The notes below the pieces were generated by a model that worked only from the letters and a program-made list of their open reading frames with translations, did not search any database and was not told the DNA's origin. Shown piece by piece: positions 8,974 to 16,793 of a stretch of 35,833 nt of DNA. Origin of the DNA: Nitrospirota bacterium (GTDB lineage Bacteria > Nitrospirota > Nitrospiria > Nitrospirales > Nitrospiraceae). Where the stretch lies: positions 1 through 35,833 of the forward strand of contig JACAFD010000049.1 in assembly GCA_013388555.1 (NCBI GenBank), written 5' to 3'. A program made the position numbers and the translations under genes. The stretch's first letter is position 1. Each line of letters starts with the position of its first letter.

Positions 8974-9000
8974 CTATCGGTGTCGAAGGGAGAATCTTGA
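8974..9000 (-). promoter_or_regulatory. Putative sigma-28 (FliA) promoter for the minus-strand HD-GYP gene
   Basis: On the minus strand, TCAAGATT, an 11-base spacer and ACCGATAG compare with TAAAGTTT-N11-GCCGATAA (6/8 and 6/8 or better). The start would be near 8967, giving a ~120-base leader that carries the inverted repeat at 8857-8934. Weaker than the csrA and flgM sites. Confidence 0.4.
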
Positions 9001-9071
9001 GTGGGCGGCAGGCAGGCAGTGTCTGTCCCGTTTTCCTTCTTCTGTCGCGCTTTTCCCGCCAGCCTTGCCCG

Positions 9072-9099
9072 TTAAGTTCAGCTCGCTTTATCCCGATAG
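9072..9099 (+). promoter_or_regulatory. Putative sigma-28 (FliA) promoter for the plus-strand HD-GYP gene
   Basis: TTAAGTTC, a 12-base spacer and CCCGATAG resemble the FliA consensus (6/8 in each half). The start would be near 9107, immediately before the hairpin at 9110. It is divergent from the site at 8974-9000. Both could be false positives on their own; the paired arrangement in front of two paralogues is the stronger argument. Confidence 0.4.
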
Positions 9100-9109
9100 C
9101 ATAGTGCGG

Positions 9110-9143
9110 GGACAGGCGCCGCCGACTGCGGCAGTGCCTGTCC
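9110..9143. repeat. GGACAGGC palindrome (REP-like) in the leader of the plus-strand HD-GYP gene
   Basis: GGACAGGC at 9110-9117 pairs with GCCTGTCC at 9136-9143, and inside it GCCGC (9118-9122) pairs with GCGGC (9128-9132). Related GACAGG and CTGTCCC words lie at 9023-9033 and 9157-9167. This looks like a repetitive extragenic palindrome and not a terminator, since no T run follows. Confidence 0.6.
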
Positions 9144-9177
9144 TACTGCTCCTCAGACAGGGACAGGGGCCAAAAAG

Positions 9178-9211
9178 AAGGCCGCCAGTCTCCAACAGAC
9201 CTAGGCGGCTT
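9178..9211 (+). promoter_or_regulatory. Hairpin overlapping the ribosome binding site of the HD-GYP gene at 9214
   Basis: AAGGCCGCC at the left pairs with GGCGGCTT at the right, with AGTCT/AGACCT as an imperfect inner stem. The right arm holds AGGCGG, the only Shine-Dalgarno-like word before the ATG at 9214. Folding would hide it. Whether this is regulatory (attenuator, thermometer) or chance is open. Confidence 0.4.
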
Positions 9212-9213
9212 AC

Positions 9214-10566
9214 ATGAGACGAGTGAAAACAATCACGATTGACCAACTCAAGCCAGGCATGTTCATTGTTGGAATGGACCAGCCTTGGTATCGAACTCCC
9301 TTCCTCATCCATAAACGATTCATTCGCGATACGAAAGAGATCGACCTGCTCCGACAGATTGGGGTCAGACAGCTGAAGATCGACTCCTGCCAAGGCCTCG
9401 ATGTGGAGCCGGAACCGTCAGTAGGCGCGGACCCGTCACCAGATACACAAGAAAAAACAGCCGTCGCTCCCCAGCTAAACCCTGTAGCGCAGCCTGCCTC
9501 GCCAGGAAAACTTTCACAACCCGCCTCCAACACCGAGCGGAGTGCAGCTCAGCCGCACGCGCCTGCCGCTCAGCAAGACACTCCGACCACATCGATCACA
9601 AAGGAACAGGCCGCAGCTGCCCAACAGACATATCACCAGGCGGTCCGGTCGATGGAACAGATGTTTGAAGAATTAGAATCAGGAAGAGTTCCCCGGCCGG
9701 ACAGGTTGCAGTTGGTCGTCTCGGATGTACTTACACGAGTGCTGGATGATGATGCCACCATGCTCAATATGCTCTCTCTTCAGAAGATGAAACGGTTCGA
9801 TCGCACATTGGCGTCGCACGCACTCGATGTCTGTACCCTCGCGCTCATTGTGGCGCATGACTATGGGATTGTGGAGGCAGAGCTGGAAGTGCTCGGCGCC
9901 GGTGCGTTGCTGCATGACATCGGCTACATCCGGTTGCCGCGGAATCTGTACCGTAGGAGCCACGACCTCACCGATCAAGAGCGCACAGTCATGCAACAAC
10001 ACCCTGCGCTGGGACTGGCGATCTTACGGGATGCGAAAGAGGACAGGAGCGCGGTCGTCCGGATTGTCATGGAACATCATGAATGCTGCGACGGGAGCGG
10101 ATTTCCGCATAAGCTTAAGGGAGACTCCCTCTCGATCTTGGCACAGCTGGTCGGCCTGGTAGATATCTATGACGGCATGGTGAGTCGCCGTGGAGGGCGC
10201 CCGGCGATGCTGCCGCATGATGCCATCCGACAGTTGTTTCGCCTGGGAGATACAGGACACTATCCAAAGGATCTGCTCCAAACTATGATCGGCAGTCTGG
10301 GCGTATATCCGATCGGCAGCCTGGTTTTGCTGAACACGGGAGAACGGGCTGTGGTTGTGGGAATGAATCGCACGCAGAGGCTCAAACCGGTCGTCAAAGT
10401 GATTACAGGGCCGCAGGGAGGGGCTTTTATCGTGCCGATCCGCATCGATCTTGGAGCGCAGGCGTCAGGGACATCAGCCCGGGCCATTACGAAGGTGCTG
10501 GACCCCCTGCATGAACGGGTGAATGTGGCCATGTTTCTTGACGGTATCCACGCAGAGGCGGCCTGA
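9214..10566 (+). CDS. HD-GYP-like protein with altered catalytic motifs, DUF3391 N-terminus, 450 aa
   Basis: Same architecture as the HD-GYP protein across the divergent gap: DUF3391 (RVKTITIDQLKPGMFIVGM), a Pro/Ala/Gln-rich linker at about residues 65-130, then HD-GYP. The motifs differ from a canonical enzyme. HDIGK reads HDIGY (234-238), and the HHExxDGxGYP stretch reads HHECCDGSGFP (288-298). The metal-ligand H, D and HHE residues remain, but the lysine and the GYP tyrosine are replaced. Activity may be reduced, or the protein may be a binding partner or sensor. Its stop overlaps the histidine kinase start (TGATG), so the two are coupled. The start is the first ATG, with AGGCGG six bases upstream. 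Confidence 0.85.
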   Translation: MRRVKTITIDQLKPGMFIVGMDQPWYRTPFLIHKRFIRDTKEIDLLRQIGVRQLKIDSCQGLDVEPEPSVGADPSPDTQEKTAVAPQLNPVAQPASPGKLSQPASNTERSAAQPHAPAAQQDTPTTSITKEQAAAAQQTYHQAVRSMEQMFEELESGRVPRPDRLQLVVSDVLTRVLDDDATMLNMLSLQKMKRFDRTLASHALDVCTLALIVAHDYGIVEAELEVLGAGALLHDIGYIRLPRNLYRRSHDLTDQERTVMQQHPALGLAILRDAKEDRSAVVRIVMEHHECCDGSGFPHKLKGDSLSILAQLVGLVDIYDGMVSRRGGRPAMLPHDAIRQLFRLGDTGHYPKDLLQTMIGSLGVYPIGSLVLLNTGERAVVVGMNRTQRLKPVVKVITGPQGGAFIVPIRIDLGAQASGTSARAITKVLDPLHERVNVAMFLDGIHAEAA

Positions 10567-13439
10567 TGAAACACGCCTCAAACAATCGCGTGAAGACATC
10601 TCGTTCTTTGCGATCACCCATAGCCCAGAGCCATCTGAACCCTGCTGTGCTGGACACGCTCCCGATCGGAGTGCTGCTGCTCGACAGCCGTCTTTGCATC
10701 ATCTCTATGAATGCTGAGGCCGCCCGCCTCCTGGGGCACTCGGCTGATTCCTGCCCATCCAAACCGCTTCAGGCAGTATTGCCGCAGCAATCTGGGACAC
10801 TCAACCACAACATCGCGACACGGATTCAAGCATCCCGTTCCGATGGTTCCCCAATACAAGGAGCCAGGACCACGCTCGCAAGTTCTACGCATGAATCACA
10901 TCCGGTTGAATGGAGTTATGTCCCATTAGATGAAGCTGATTCAGGCGGGGTGCTGACGATTCGCGATCTGACTCGTGAGAGGGAATTGCAGCAAGATTGC
11001 GACCGCCTGGCACAGGTGGCAGAAGAAAGTCCTTCCCCCATTATCGAGTTGGACTCCGATGCCAATCTCGTCTATGCGAATCCAGCGATGGCGCAATTAC
11101 TGCAACGGTTTGGTTATGGCGCGAGCGGATTTCCTGCCGTCTGTCCCGGCGGGCTGTCGAAGCTCGTCCAACGCTGTCTCGAGTCAGGACAGGAAATACG
11201 GGGAGAAGAAGTCCGGTTAGCTCAGGCAAGCTTCTCGTGGATTTTCTGCCCGGTCCCCTCGCATCAGTTGGTCCGTGGCTATGCGGTCGATATGACCGAC
11301 GTCCAAGCAGCACAAGAGGAGCTACGCCGGGCAGCAGAGCATCTTCACACCAGCAATCGCCAGTTGGATCAGGCGCTCCAGGCAGCGCAGAATGCTGCTC
11401 GAGTGAAAGATTCGTTCCTGGCGACTGTAAGCCACGAGTTACGGACGCCGATGAACGGAGTCATTGGAATGACCGGTCTCTTGATGGACACGGAGCCATC
11501 TGAGGAACAACAAACCTATATTGAAACCATCCGTCAGTGCGGCGAGGCATTACTGAACCTGATCAACGATATTCTTGACTATGGAAAAATCGAATCCGGC
11601 AAACTCGACATGGAGTGTATCGACTTCAACCTTCGCGCGACGGTGGAAGATGTCTTAGGCCAATTCGCGGAGCGGGCGCAAACGAAAGGGCTGGAAATCA
11701 CCGGCCTCGTGCATGCGGCCCTTCCGACAGGCCTCCGCGGCGATCCGGGGCGGCTTCGTCAGATCCTGACAAATTTCGTCGGCAATGCGATCAAGTTTAC
11801 CGAACAGGGTGAAGTGACGGTTCAAGCCTTCCTTGAGAAGGACCTCGCCGATGCGGTGGTCGTCCGATTCGAAATCACGGACAGCGGAATCGGTATCCCC
11901 CCGGAGGTACAGGCTCGACTGTTCCAACCGTTTACCCAGGCTGATAGCTCTACATCACGCAAATACGGGGGAAGCGGTCTGGGGCTCGCGATTTCGAAGC
12001 AATTAGTCGAGCAGATGGGCGGCAACGTCGGCATCCTCAGCCAACCGGGGCGCGGCAGTACATTCTGGGCCACCGCCCGCTTTCTCAAACAAATGACCTC
12101 CCCTCTGGCCATCATGCCGTCGGCTGAGCTGACCGGACGCCGCATCCTTATCGTAGACGACAATGAATCGAACCGGATCATTCTCCATCACCTGGCCACA
12201 GGATGGGGGATGGTTGATGATCAAGCCCAGGATGCAGCCTCAGCCATAGCATTGATCGAGCAGCAGGCAGAGAAAGGCCTATCGTACGATGTCGCTGTTG
12301 TTGATATGTTGATGCCTGGGAAGGACGGGCTCCAACTCGCCAAAGAACTAAAAATGCACCCGGTTGGATCTCTCGTCCGTCTTGTCGTCCTGACCTCGCT
12401 CATTCAACGAGGGCATGCCGAACTGGCACGCCAAGCCGGGTTTGTCGCCTATCTCACCAAACCGGTCCGCCACGACCAGCTTGCAAACTGTTTGAGAACC
12501 GTGCTGGGGTTGCCGGCACTTGTGGGGCAAGGGACAGTGCCGCCGGTTACTACGCCCGCGCCGCAACTTATTACGCGGCACACTCTAGCGGAGACGGGGT
12601 CGGCTCTGCGAATTTTGGTGGCTGAGGACAATCTGATCAATCAGAAACTCACTGTTCGCATGTTAGAGAAACTCGGCCTTCAATCGGATGTTGTGGAGAA
12701 CGGTCAGGAAGCGCTGAGAGCCTTAGCCCGAAGCTCCTATGCCATCGTCCTCATGGACTGTCAGATGCCGCTCGTCGATGGCTTCGAGGCAACCAGACTC
12801 ATTCGCCAGCGTGAAACGGCGCTTCAGGAATCTGCTGCGGCCGATACCCCCGAGACATACCATATTCCAATCATTGCGGTGACGGCCAATGCCATGCGTG
12901 GAGATCGAGAGCGCTGTCTCGCAGCCGGAATGGACGACTACCTCACCAAACCTCTCCGGAAAGAAGATCTCAAGGGAGCCCTTGACCGCTGGCTTCCAGT
13001 CTCCAGTCAATCGAACGTCTACCATGCCCGGGAGGCAGAAGAGAATGCAGAAGGACACGATAGCAGGTCTCTCCCTGTCATCTTTGATGCGGCTGCGATG
13101 ATACGAAATATCGGAGGCGACCGCGCATTAATGGAGGAGCTGGTTGACCTGTTCTTGCAGCGCTATCAAGGCATGTTGGAGGGAATCCGCGCCGCCCTGG
13201 CCGACGGAGATCGGCAGGCTGTGGAGCAGGCAGCGCATCTACTCAAAGGGACAGCCAGCAACCTCTGCGCATCGGAGGTGGTATCATCTGCTGGTCAATT
13301 GGAAGCGCTGGGGCGACTCGGCACGCTGGTTGAAGGCCCGATCCTCTATGTTCAGATTGAAAAAGCGGTGCTACGCCTCGTTCAGATTCTGGAGGAGCAA
13401 TGCCAGGCGCAGACCAAGTCTCGGAAGCGAGCAGCCTAA
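10566..13439 (+). CDS. Hybrid sensor histidine kinase: PAS-PAS-HisKA-HATPase-REC-REC-HPt, 957 aa
   Basis: Two PAS-like segments (residues ~20-140 and ~150-250) and a short coiled coil precede a HisKA domain whose phosphorylated histidine is H290 (SHELRTPMNG). The ATP-binding domain has N-box NFVGNAIKFTE, G1 DSGIGIPPE and G2 GGSGLGLAIS. The first receiver has DDNESN and D580; the second has EDNLINQ and D731. Both carry the YLTKP lysine. A C-terminal HPt domain has H891 (AAHLLKGTASN). This is a BarA/TorS-type phosphorelay kinase with one more receiver than usual. No transmembrane segment is seen, so it is cytoplasmic. The output regulator is not in the window. It starts at the TGATG overlap with the HD-GYP-like gene, implying that the two act together, and it ends convergently 43 bp from fliW. 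Confidence 0.92.
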   Translation: MKHASNNRVKTSRSLRSPIAQSHLNPAVLDTLPIGVLLLDSRLCIISMNAEAARLLGHSADSCPSKPLQAVLPQQSGTLNHNIATRIQASRSDGSPIQGARTTLASSTHESHPVEWSYVPLDEADSGGVLTIRDLTRERELQQDCDRLAQVAEESPSPIIELDSDANLVYANPAMAQLLQRFGYGASGFPAVCPGGLSKLVQRCLESGQEIRGEEVRLAQASFSWIFCPVPSHQLVRGYAVDMTDVQAAQEELRRAAEHLHTSNRQLDQALQAAQNAARVKDSFLATVSHELRTPMNGVIGMTGLLMDTEPSEEQQTYIETIRQCGEALLNLINDILDYGKIESGKLDMECIDFNLRATVEDVLGQFAERAQTKGLEITGLVHAALPTGLRGDPGRLRQILTNFVGNAIKFTEQGEVTVQAFLEKDLADAVVVRFEITDSGIGIPPEVQARLFQPFTQADSSTSRKYGGSGLGLAISKQLVEQMGGNVGILSQPGRGSTFWATARFLKQMTSPLAIMPSAELTGRRILIVDDNESNRIILHHLATGWGMVDDQAQDAASAIALIEQQAEKGLSYDVAVVDMLMPGKDGLQLAKELKMHPVGSLVRLVVLTSLIQRGHAELARQAGFVAYLTKPVRHDQLANCLRTVLGLPALVGQGTVPPVTTPAPQLITRHTLAETGSALRILVAEDNLINQKLTVRMLEKLGLQSDVVENGQEALRALARSSYAIVLMDCQMPLVDGFEATRLIRQRETALQESAAADTPETYHIPIIAVTANAMRGDRERCLAAGMDDYLTKPLRKEDLKGALDRWLPVSSQSNVYHAREAEENAEGHDSRSLPVIFDAAAMIRNIGGDRALMEELVDLFLQRYQGMLEGIRAALADGDRQAVEQAAHLLKGTASNLCASEVVSSAGQLEALGRLGTLVEGPILYVQIEKAVLRLVQILEEQCQAQTKSRKRAA

Positions 13440-13456
13440 TAGCCGATCGAGCCGAG

Positions 13457-13480
13457 CGTTTCACGCCTAACGTTTCACGC
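13457..13480. repeat. Direct repeat CGTTTCACGC in the convergent hybrid-kinase/fliW gap
   Basis: CGTTTCACGC occurs at 13457-13466 and 13471-13480, between the ends of two converging genes. It is the minimal form of the GCGTGAAACG family seen at 22116-22186 and 24141-24272. No T-run terminator is visible here. Confidence 0.6.
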
Positions 13481-13482
13481 TC

Positions 13483-13962
13483 CTAGGCCGGAATCGCCTC
13501 GGCAAGCGGAAGGATCCGGCCACGCTCGGCATGTCTTGAAGCGGAAAATACTGGATATCGAGTGGGATAGTCCTCGGAAAGCACAAGTTGCTTGCAGAGG
13601 CGTGTGCGAGGATTCATGAGCAGCGGGCCACGAAGGTTGGCGGTCACTGCTGACGGATCATCAGATGGAATGGTCAGAATAACCGCAAGGCCCAACTCGT
13701 CAGTCTCACTCCCCTCCACCTCGCCACGCGCCTCCGGCGAAATTGTGACTTGATAGTTCTCATTGAACAACACGGGATCGATGACCACGAACGCAAGGGA
13801 CGCCTCTTCCGCACAGTGCAGCCATTTGAACGGCGCATCGGTATCATGATCGAGAATCACATAGCGGGTCCATTCTGGAAACCCGAGCAGGCCTGACGGA
13901 AAGATCAGCAACGATTCAGCAGAGACATTCAATTTACCAAAGCGAGTGGATGCAACAATCAT
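13483..13962 (-). CDS. fliW: Flagellar assembly factor FliW, 159 aa
   Basis: The FliW fold is recognisable from FGKLNVSAESLLIFPSGLLG at the start, FVVIDP, and LAVILTIP. FliW binds flagellin and also antagonises CsrA, so flagellin secretion frees FliW to release flagellin mRNA from repression. csrA lies 19 bp upstream, the usual pairing in bacteria that use this switch. The frame allows a GTG at 13965, but the ATG at 13962 has GGAG eight bases ahead and is preferred. Length is typical (about 150 aa). Flagellin itself is not in the window. Confidence 0.93.
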   Translation of the reverse strand: MIVASTRFGKLNVSAESLLIFPSGLLGFPEWTRYVILDHDTDAPFKWLHCAEEASLAFVVIDPVLFNENYQVTISPEARGEVEGSETDELGLAVILTIPSDDPSAVTANLRGPLLMNPRTRLCKQLVLSEDYPTRYPVFSASRHAERGRILPLAEAIPA

Positions 13963-13980
13963 CACGACGGCTCCTTACGT

Positions 13981-14217
13981 TCAAGCGATTTTCCTGCGCA
14001 ACAATCGTTGAAAGACATCGAGCGGAACCACCGGCGTCCGTGCCGCGAGCTGGTTTTCCTCCTGAATCCTGACACAGACCTCATCACGATGCACTTCGAT
14101 CGTTCGTGGCGCTTCAACACCCAGGCGAACCTGCCCATTCTTAATCCCTAACACCACGATCCGAATGTCCGGACCGATGGCCACACCTTCACCACGTTTT
14201 CGTGTCAGGACCAGCAT
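13981..14217 (-). CDS. csrA: Carbon storage regulator CsrA, 78 aa
   Basis: [15 protein letters not shown] followed by [20 protein letters not shown] and EVHRDEV is the complete CsrA dimer fold. The conserved RNA-contact residues L4, R6 and the region near R44 (V-x-R-D-E) are in place. It binds GGA motifs in mRNA leaders and represses translation, in motile bacteria notably of flagellin. The 78-aa length includes a longer tail than E. coli CsrA (61 aa). It lies between flgL and fliW and has its own FliA-type promoter at 14257-14282. The leader has three GGA words within about 20 bases of the start codon, suggesting autoregulation. Confidence 0.96.
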   Translation of the reverse strand: MLVLTRKRGEGVAIGPDIRIVVLGIKNGQVRLGVEAPRTIEVHRDEVCVRIQEENQLAARTPVVPLDVFQRLLRRKIA

Positions 14218-14236
14218 CCGTGCAGTCCGATCTCCG
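14215..14236 (-). promoter_or_regulatory. Probable CsrA-binding sites in the csrA leader
   Basis: On the minus strand, three GGA words precede or touch the csrA start: CGGAG, CGGAC and CACGGATG (the last overlaps the ATG). CACGGAUG resembles the ACARGGAUGU consensus. No standard Shine-Dalgarno besides these is seen, so CsrA bound here would block its own translation. Confidence 0.5.
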
Positions 14237-14256
14237 CCGAATCACCCACCAGACTC

Positions 14257-14282
14257 TGTCGGCGTTTGCATTCAAAACTGTA
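14257..14282 (-). promoter_or_regulatory. Sigma-28 (FliA) promoter for csrA-fliW
   Basis: The minus strand reads TACAGTTT, an 11-base spacer, then GCCGACA, against the consensus TAAAGTTT-N11-GCCGATAA. Only two bases differ in the two blocks, and spacing is exact. Transcription would start near 14250, 33 bases before csrA. This places csrA and fliW in the latest flagellar class along with flgM. Confidence 0.75.
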
Positions 14283-14319
14283 AAATCGGAACGTTCTCGA
14301 GCCTCCAACATTCTTGTTC

Positions 14320-14350
14320 GCTCAACCTCAACCTTAGCCTCAACCTATCT
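14320..14350. repeat. One-sided AGGYTR hexamer array after flgL
   Basis: On the minus strand, directly after the flgL stop, AGGTTG/AGGCTA-type hexamers run for about 30 bases. They are the same unit as in the inverted repeats at 16794-16880 and 25101-25180. The complementary arm is not present, so this looks like half an element. It sits beside the csrA promoter. Confidence 0.6.
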
Positions 14351-14361
14351 CAGAACGGCTG

Positions 14362-15252
14362 TCAGCGGAGAAACCTCAGAAGCGAGAGATCAAACAGCCG
14401 TGAGAACGTTTGGCTGGTCGCTTCATACGCCGTTTCCTGAAGCTTCAGCTCAGTCAGCGCCGTCGCCAGATCTGTGTCGGTTTGATCTGAGAGTACTTTC
14501 TGAATGGCCTCTGACACCACCAGCGAGATCCCGTACGCCTGGTCGAGACGATTGGCAATGGCACCGATCTGCCCTTGGGCAAGACTGATTTGACCGATTG
14601 CCTCGTCGAGATCTCCGATGCCCACTTCAATCCCGGCCCCATTGTTCGTCTCCAAGGCGGCAAGTAGGTTGCTGAGATCGTCAAAGATGTTCGTGGTGGT
14701 ACCCGTGAACACCTGATCGCCGGGAAGGACGATCTGTGTGGTTTGGTTCGGGCCGACCGCAATGGACTGACTCTCGCTATTGCCCTGATAGGAGACAGCG
14801 TCGCCGACGCCTAACACGAATGGAGCGGCATCAATCTTCGTTCCGGCAAATACCGGTTGGCCGTTGACTTCAGTATTGGCAAGCTGGACCAATTGCCGAT
14901 GCAGTTGACGAACCTCCTGAGCGATCGTCACCCGTCCCTGCGCAGACGTCGTGTCGCTCCTCGCTTGCACGGCAAGTTCTCGTACGCGACTGATCAGATT
15001 TTGAGTCTGCCCCAGGGTCTGATCGGCCACTGCGACACGCGCGGTCCCGAATTCTATATTTCTGAGCCACTGACCGTTGTCGGCCAGCGCGGACTTCTCA
15101 AGGATGGCCTGCCCGAACACGCTGGGATCATCAGAAGGTTTGGCGATACGTTGCTGGGACGCGATCTGTTCATGCACCCGGACAATATGTTCCTTAATGC
15201 GCTGTAAGCTCCCGGTCGTCGAACCGAACAGCTGTTGATCCGCCACTCTCAT
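14362..15252 (-). CDS. flgL: Hook-filament junction protein FlgL (HAP3), 296 aa
   Basis: The N-terminal flagellin-like helix (MRVADQQLFG, QIASQQRIAKPSDDP) and C-terminal helix (YEATSQTFSRLFDLSLLRFL) are the D0/D1 segments of FlgL. The shorter central domain separates it from flagellin. It caps the hook together with FlgK and receives the filament. It follows flgK by 118 bp with a good GGGAG seven bases before the ATG. Length is close to the family norm (about 300). Confidence 0.93.
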   Translation of the reverse strand: MRVADQQLFGSTTGSLQRIKEHIVRVHEQIASQQRIAKPSDDPSVFGQAILEKSALADNGQWLRNIEFGTARVAVADQTLGQTQNLISRVRELAVQARSDTTSAQGRVTIAQEVRQLHRQLVQLANTEVNGQPVFAGTKIDAAPFVLGVGDAVSYQGNSESQSIAVGPNQTTQIVLPGDQVFTGTTTNIFDDLSNLLAALETNNGAGIEVGIGDLDEAIGQISLAQGQIGAIANRLDQAYGISLVVSEAIQKVLSDQTDTDLATALTELKLQETAYEATSQTFSRLFDLSLLRFLR

Positions 15253-15272
15253 GGTCAGGCTCCCTTTTTTGA

Positions 15273-15363
15273 CAGGATAAGGTTAAAGCTCAGGCGGAGA
15301 CTAAGCTCCGGAGTTTCGCTCAACCTTAACCTCGACCTCAGCCTATCTCGCGCAGCTATCCTG
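15273..15363. repeat. Degenerate inverted repeat between flgK and flgL (AGGYTR family)
   Basis: CAGGATA at 15273-15279 pairs with TATCCTG at 15357-15363. Inside, one arm has GATAAGGTTA and the other its AGGYTR-type complement (CTCAACCTTAACCTC at about 15319-15333). A small CTCCGGAG palindrome is at the centre. Pairing is patchier than at 16794-16880, as if decayed. Confidence 0.6.
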
Positions 15364-15370
15364 CGCGTGT

Positions 15371-16762
15371 TCATCGCTTGATAGATAAGATGGTTTGAAA
15401 CATCTCATCCGCCATGACAATCATGCGCGAAGCCGCCTCAAAACTCCGCTGATACTGGAGAAGGTTGGCGAGCTCTTCGTCCATCGATACTCCAGAGATG
15501 GACGCACGTTGAGACGTCAACTGGTCATGAAGAATCTGTTGCGACTTCAGATTCGCTTCGACTCCCTGTACGGTCGAACCGAAACCTCCAGCGATCGTGC
15601 TGTAATACTCTTGAAAGGTCGCATTGCCGAAAGAGGCGAAGTCCATATTCCTGAGACCGGCCAAAGCCAGGGCATTGGCATTATTGCCCGGGACTCCTAT
15701 CGCAGTCGACGACGCCGCGATCTGGCGGACATTGGTCAATGAGACGGCCATCGTACCGGCGGTTGTTCCAGTCGGCGTGAACAAGTCCTGATTGGTAGAG
15801 CCATCTAGTCCGAACCCCAATCGATGCTGTTGATTGACCTGCGTAACAACTTCCGAGGCCAATGTATCGAGAGAGACCCGCAACAACGGAATGGTGTGAT
15901 CGCGCACGTCCAGGAGCCCTTTGAGTTTCCCGCTTTGAATCACTGACGACAGATTCGTGGTGGGCCCAGCTCCTGCGTCATAATGCACATCCAGCAGTCC
16001 ATTGTTGCCGAGATCCGGAACCCCGACCAGTTGGTAGACCCGTTCCTTGTCCACCAGAACCTGTCCACGGCCGGCAAATACCGTCAATTGGCCGGTGGCA
16101 TCTTCGATCGATGACACCTCGATCAACTCGCCCAAACCTGCGAGGGCAACTCCTCGTTGATCGCGCAAGTCATTGGCATGTTGTCCACGGGACTCAGCGT
16201 CGGCAATCTTGGTATTCAAGTCCGCAATCTGATTGGCCAGCCGGTTCGCATCCGTGATGGCCTGGCCGACTTGACGATCAATCGACTCCTGTGCCGAAGT
16301 CAAATCCGCGGCAGACTGATTGAGTCGTGCGGCGAGCGCAGTGGCTTTTGAGAGGAACACAGTTCGCGCAGACAAGTCGCTCGGGCTGGTCGCCACATCC
16401 TGAAGAGCAGCAAAAAATTCATTGAGCCCCGCCCCGATACCTTGATTCTTGGCATCCCCGAACAGCGGCTCCAGTCGCGCCAGGGTGTTGCTCGAAGCGG
16501 TAAACTCTCCCATCCGTTCACGCGAAGCGAGGAGCTGCGCATCGACAAAAGAATCGAATGCACGTCGAATCGACTCGGCATGCACGCCGGTGCCGATCTG
16601 GCCAGGAGATCCGTTCTCCGGCCTGTTCTCAGCCAGAGTGACCTCTTGTCGGGAATATCCCGGCGTATTGACGTTCGCAATGTTGTGGCCCGCGACGGTG
16701 ATGGCTTGCTGGGCGGTAAACAAGGCGGACTTGCCGATGTCCACCAGTCTGTTAATGGCCAT
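15371..16762 (-). CDS. flgK: Hook-associated protein FlgK (HAP1), 463 aa
   Basis: The N-terminus has LFTAQQAITVAGHNIANVNT then PGYSRQEV, and the C-terminus has GVSMDEELANLLQYQRSFEA, both diagnostic of FlgK. It joins hook and filament outside the cell. The frame extends to 16813, but the ATG at 16762 has GGAG six bases ahead and starts at the conserved AINRL; the upstream part is translated repeat DNA. Central domain is shorter than in enterics (553 aa there). flgN, encoding its chaperone, is the previous gene. Confidence 0.95.
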   Translation of the reverse strand: MAINRLVDIGKSALFTAQQAITVAGHNIANVNTPGYSRQEVTLAENRPENGSPGQIGTGVHAESIRRAFDSFVDAQLLASRERMGEFTASSNTLARLEPLFGDAKNQGIGAGLNEFFAALQDVATSPSDLSARTVFLSKATALAARLNQSAADLTSAQESIDRQVGQAITDANRLANQIADLNTKIADAESRGQHANDLRDQRGVALAGLGELIEVSSIEDATGQLTVFAGRGQVLVDKERVYQLVGVPDLGNNGLLDVHYDAGAGPTTNLSSVIQSGKLKGLLDVRDHTIPLLRVSLDTLASEVVTQVNQQHRLGFGLDGSTNQDLFTPTGTTAGTMAVSLTNVRQIAASSTAIGVPGNNANALALAGLRNMDFASFGNATFQEYYSTIAGGFGSTVQGVEANLKSQQILHDQLTSQRASISGVSMDEELANLLQYQRSFEAASRMIVMADEMFQTILSIKR

Positions 16763-16793
16763 GTGGCACTCCACCGGGTTGCCGCACTTGAAG

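Noticed and set aside
8845-9213. c-di-GMP riboswitch in front of an HD-GYP gene
   Set aside because: Looked for because of the function of the genes, but the class I core sequence and its tetraloop/receptor layout are not present.
13440-13482. Bidirectional intrinsic terminator between the hybrid kinase and fliW
   Set aside because: Only a direct repeat is present; the GC stem is short and neither side has a T run.
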